Of a stretch of DNA of 64,000 nt, positions 63,584 to 64,000 are shown piece after piece. The DNA is taken from positions 1 to 64,000 of the forward strand of contig CACNFD010000008.1 in assembly GCA_902619615.1 (NCBI GenBank), in the 5' to 3' direction. Position 1 is the first letter of the stretch; each line of letters starts with the position of its first letter. The DNA comes from an uncultured SAR116 cluster alpha proteobacterium (GTDB taxonomy: Bacteria; Pseudomonadota; Alphaproteobacteria; Puniceispirillales; Marisalimonadaceae). Position numbers and translations under genes: made by a program. A model generated the notes under the pieces. The model made no database searches, was not told where the DNA came from, and worked only from the letters and a program-made list of their open reading frames with translations.

Positions 63584-64000
63584 ATGGAAGAAGATAAAAA
63601 AGATTTAAATGAGAACTTTCTTTCTAGATGGTCTAAAAAAAAATCTAAACAAAAGTCTGAACAAGAAATTTCTAAAATAGAATCGCCTGATTTTAATAGT
63701 TCCCAAGGTGATGAAGTTTCAAAATCTTCAACATCAGAAGCGAGTGAAAACGATAAACTTAATGATGATGAATTGTTAAAGAAATATAATTTACCAAATC
63801 CTGAGAAAATTAAAAAAGAAAAATCTTTAGATGTGTTTTTTAGAGATGGAGTTCCTGACAGATTGCGTCAAATAGCATTGCGAAGAGTATGGAGATTAAA
63901 TCCAATAATAAGATTCGCTGATGCAGAAATTAACGATTATCATGAAGATTTTACTGATGCTGCAACAGTTATTGAAGGGATGGAAACAGCTTATAAAGTT
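63584..64000 (+). CDS. DUF3306 domain-containing protein (N-terminal part)
   Basis: The first 139 codons of a gene cut by the window end. FLSRWSKKK opens the protein, a Ser/Glu-rich linker follows, then DELLKKYNLPNPEKI and DVFFRDGVPDRLRQIALRRVWRLNP, the recognisable DUF3306 core. DUF3306 and DUF3305 are normally neighbours beside formate dehydrogenase genes, so TorD-like chaperone and FdhA-type genes are expected downstream. Confidence 0.88.
   Translation, partial: MEEDKKDLNENFLSRWSKKKSKQKSEQEISKIESPDFNSSQGDEVSKSSTSEASENDKLNDDELLKKYNLPNPEKIKKEKSLDVFFRDGVPDRLRQIALRRVWRLNPIIRFADAEINDYHEDFTDAATVIEGMETAYKV

Noticed and set aside
1-64000. CRISPR arrays, insertion sequences, prophage or toxin-antitoxin loci
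   Set aside because: No regularly spaced repeats, transposase, integrase, phage structural or recognisable toxin-antitoxin genes were seen on either strand.

Overview
The window looks like a chromosomal segment of a low-GC, streamlined marine alphaproteobacterium (SAR11-like, AEGEAN-169/HIMB59-like or a low-GC SAR116 relative; the sequence alone does not decide). The lineage call rests on alphaproteobacterial families (COQ9, the DUF1013/TrcR regulator, the DUF6494-Mrp-biotin/lipoate-like-DUF6505-DUF6352-DUF3305-DUF3306 set) in strongly AT-rich DNA. Genes are packed closely, with many 4-base overlaps both head-to-tail and tail-to-tail. There are no insertion sequences, CRISPR arrays or intact prophage genes.

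Layout. 0-1.1 kb: end of a branched-chain amino acid ABC transporter (livG partial, livF). 1.1-5.1 kb: two small ferredoxin-fold-like proteins, a class III aminotransferase, NrtS, a DUF3108 protein and a shikimate dehydrogenase broken by two A9 tracts. 5.1-14.6 kb: an eight-gene minus-strand leucine-catabolism (liu-type) operon running from isovaleryl-CoA dehydrogenase to HMG-CoA lyase, with an AhpD-like protein, a second acyl-CoA dehydrogenase and a CoA-transferase added at its 3' end. 15-19.7 kb: nitrogen block (glutamate dehydrogenase, AmtB, a half-length GlnE-like adenylyltransferase). 19.8-26.4 kb: a carbon block fbp-tkt-pgk-gap-rpe-gph in cbb-operon-like order but without RuBisCO or phosphoribulokinase. 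27.4-28.9 kb: tRNA-Arg(CCT) followed by a headless methyltransferase, a degenerate second copy of the tRNA 3' half and a small HAD gene; this reads as the scar of a decayed tRNA-integrated island. 29-36.4 kb: haloacetate-dehalogenase-like hydrolase, oligoendopeptidase F, ABC1 kinase, transhydrogenase pntBA, rpsU. 36.5-45.5 kb: COQ9, metA, purEK, TrcR-like regulator, YgfZ-like protein, leuA with a candidate leader peptide, lepA. 45.7-48.2 kb: tRNA-Ser(GGA) and a group of small tautomerase / ABM-like proteins. 48.3-56.7 kb: mixed metabolic genes (EamA exporter, yaaA, M20 amidohydrolase, pyrE, Sel1 protein, PhyH dioxygenase, acyltransferase, amidase). 56.9-64.0 kb: a conserved but poorly characterised iron-sulfur / formate-dehydrogenase-associated cluster that runs off the window end.

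How the genes fit together. LivGF import plus the liu operon would turn leucine into acetoacetate and acetyl-CoA, while leuA, apparently governed by a branched-chain-rich leader peptide, makes leucine when it is scarce. Gdh, AmtB and the GlnE-like protein form an ammonium assimilation unit. The carbon block supplies gluconeogenesis and the non-oxidative pentose phosphate pathway, and PntAB links NADH and NADPH pools. The last 7 kb most likely supports maturation or electron transfer for a molybdo/tungsto formate dehydrogenase expected just beyond the window.

Most interesting points: the leuA leader peptide, the tRNA-Arg duplication scar, the doubly frameshifted aroE, the DUF/Mrp/4Fe-4S cluster, a MetA with Glu111 (predicting acetyl- rather than succinyl-transfer), and the half-sized GlnE. 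Family names are from memory of these families; no database search was run.
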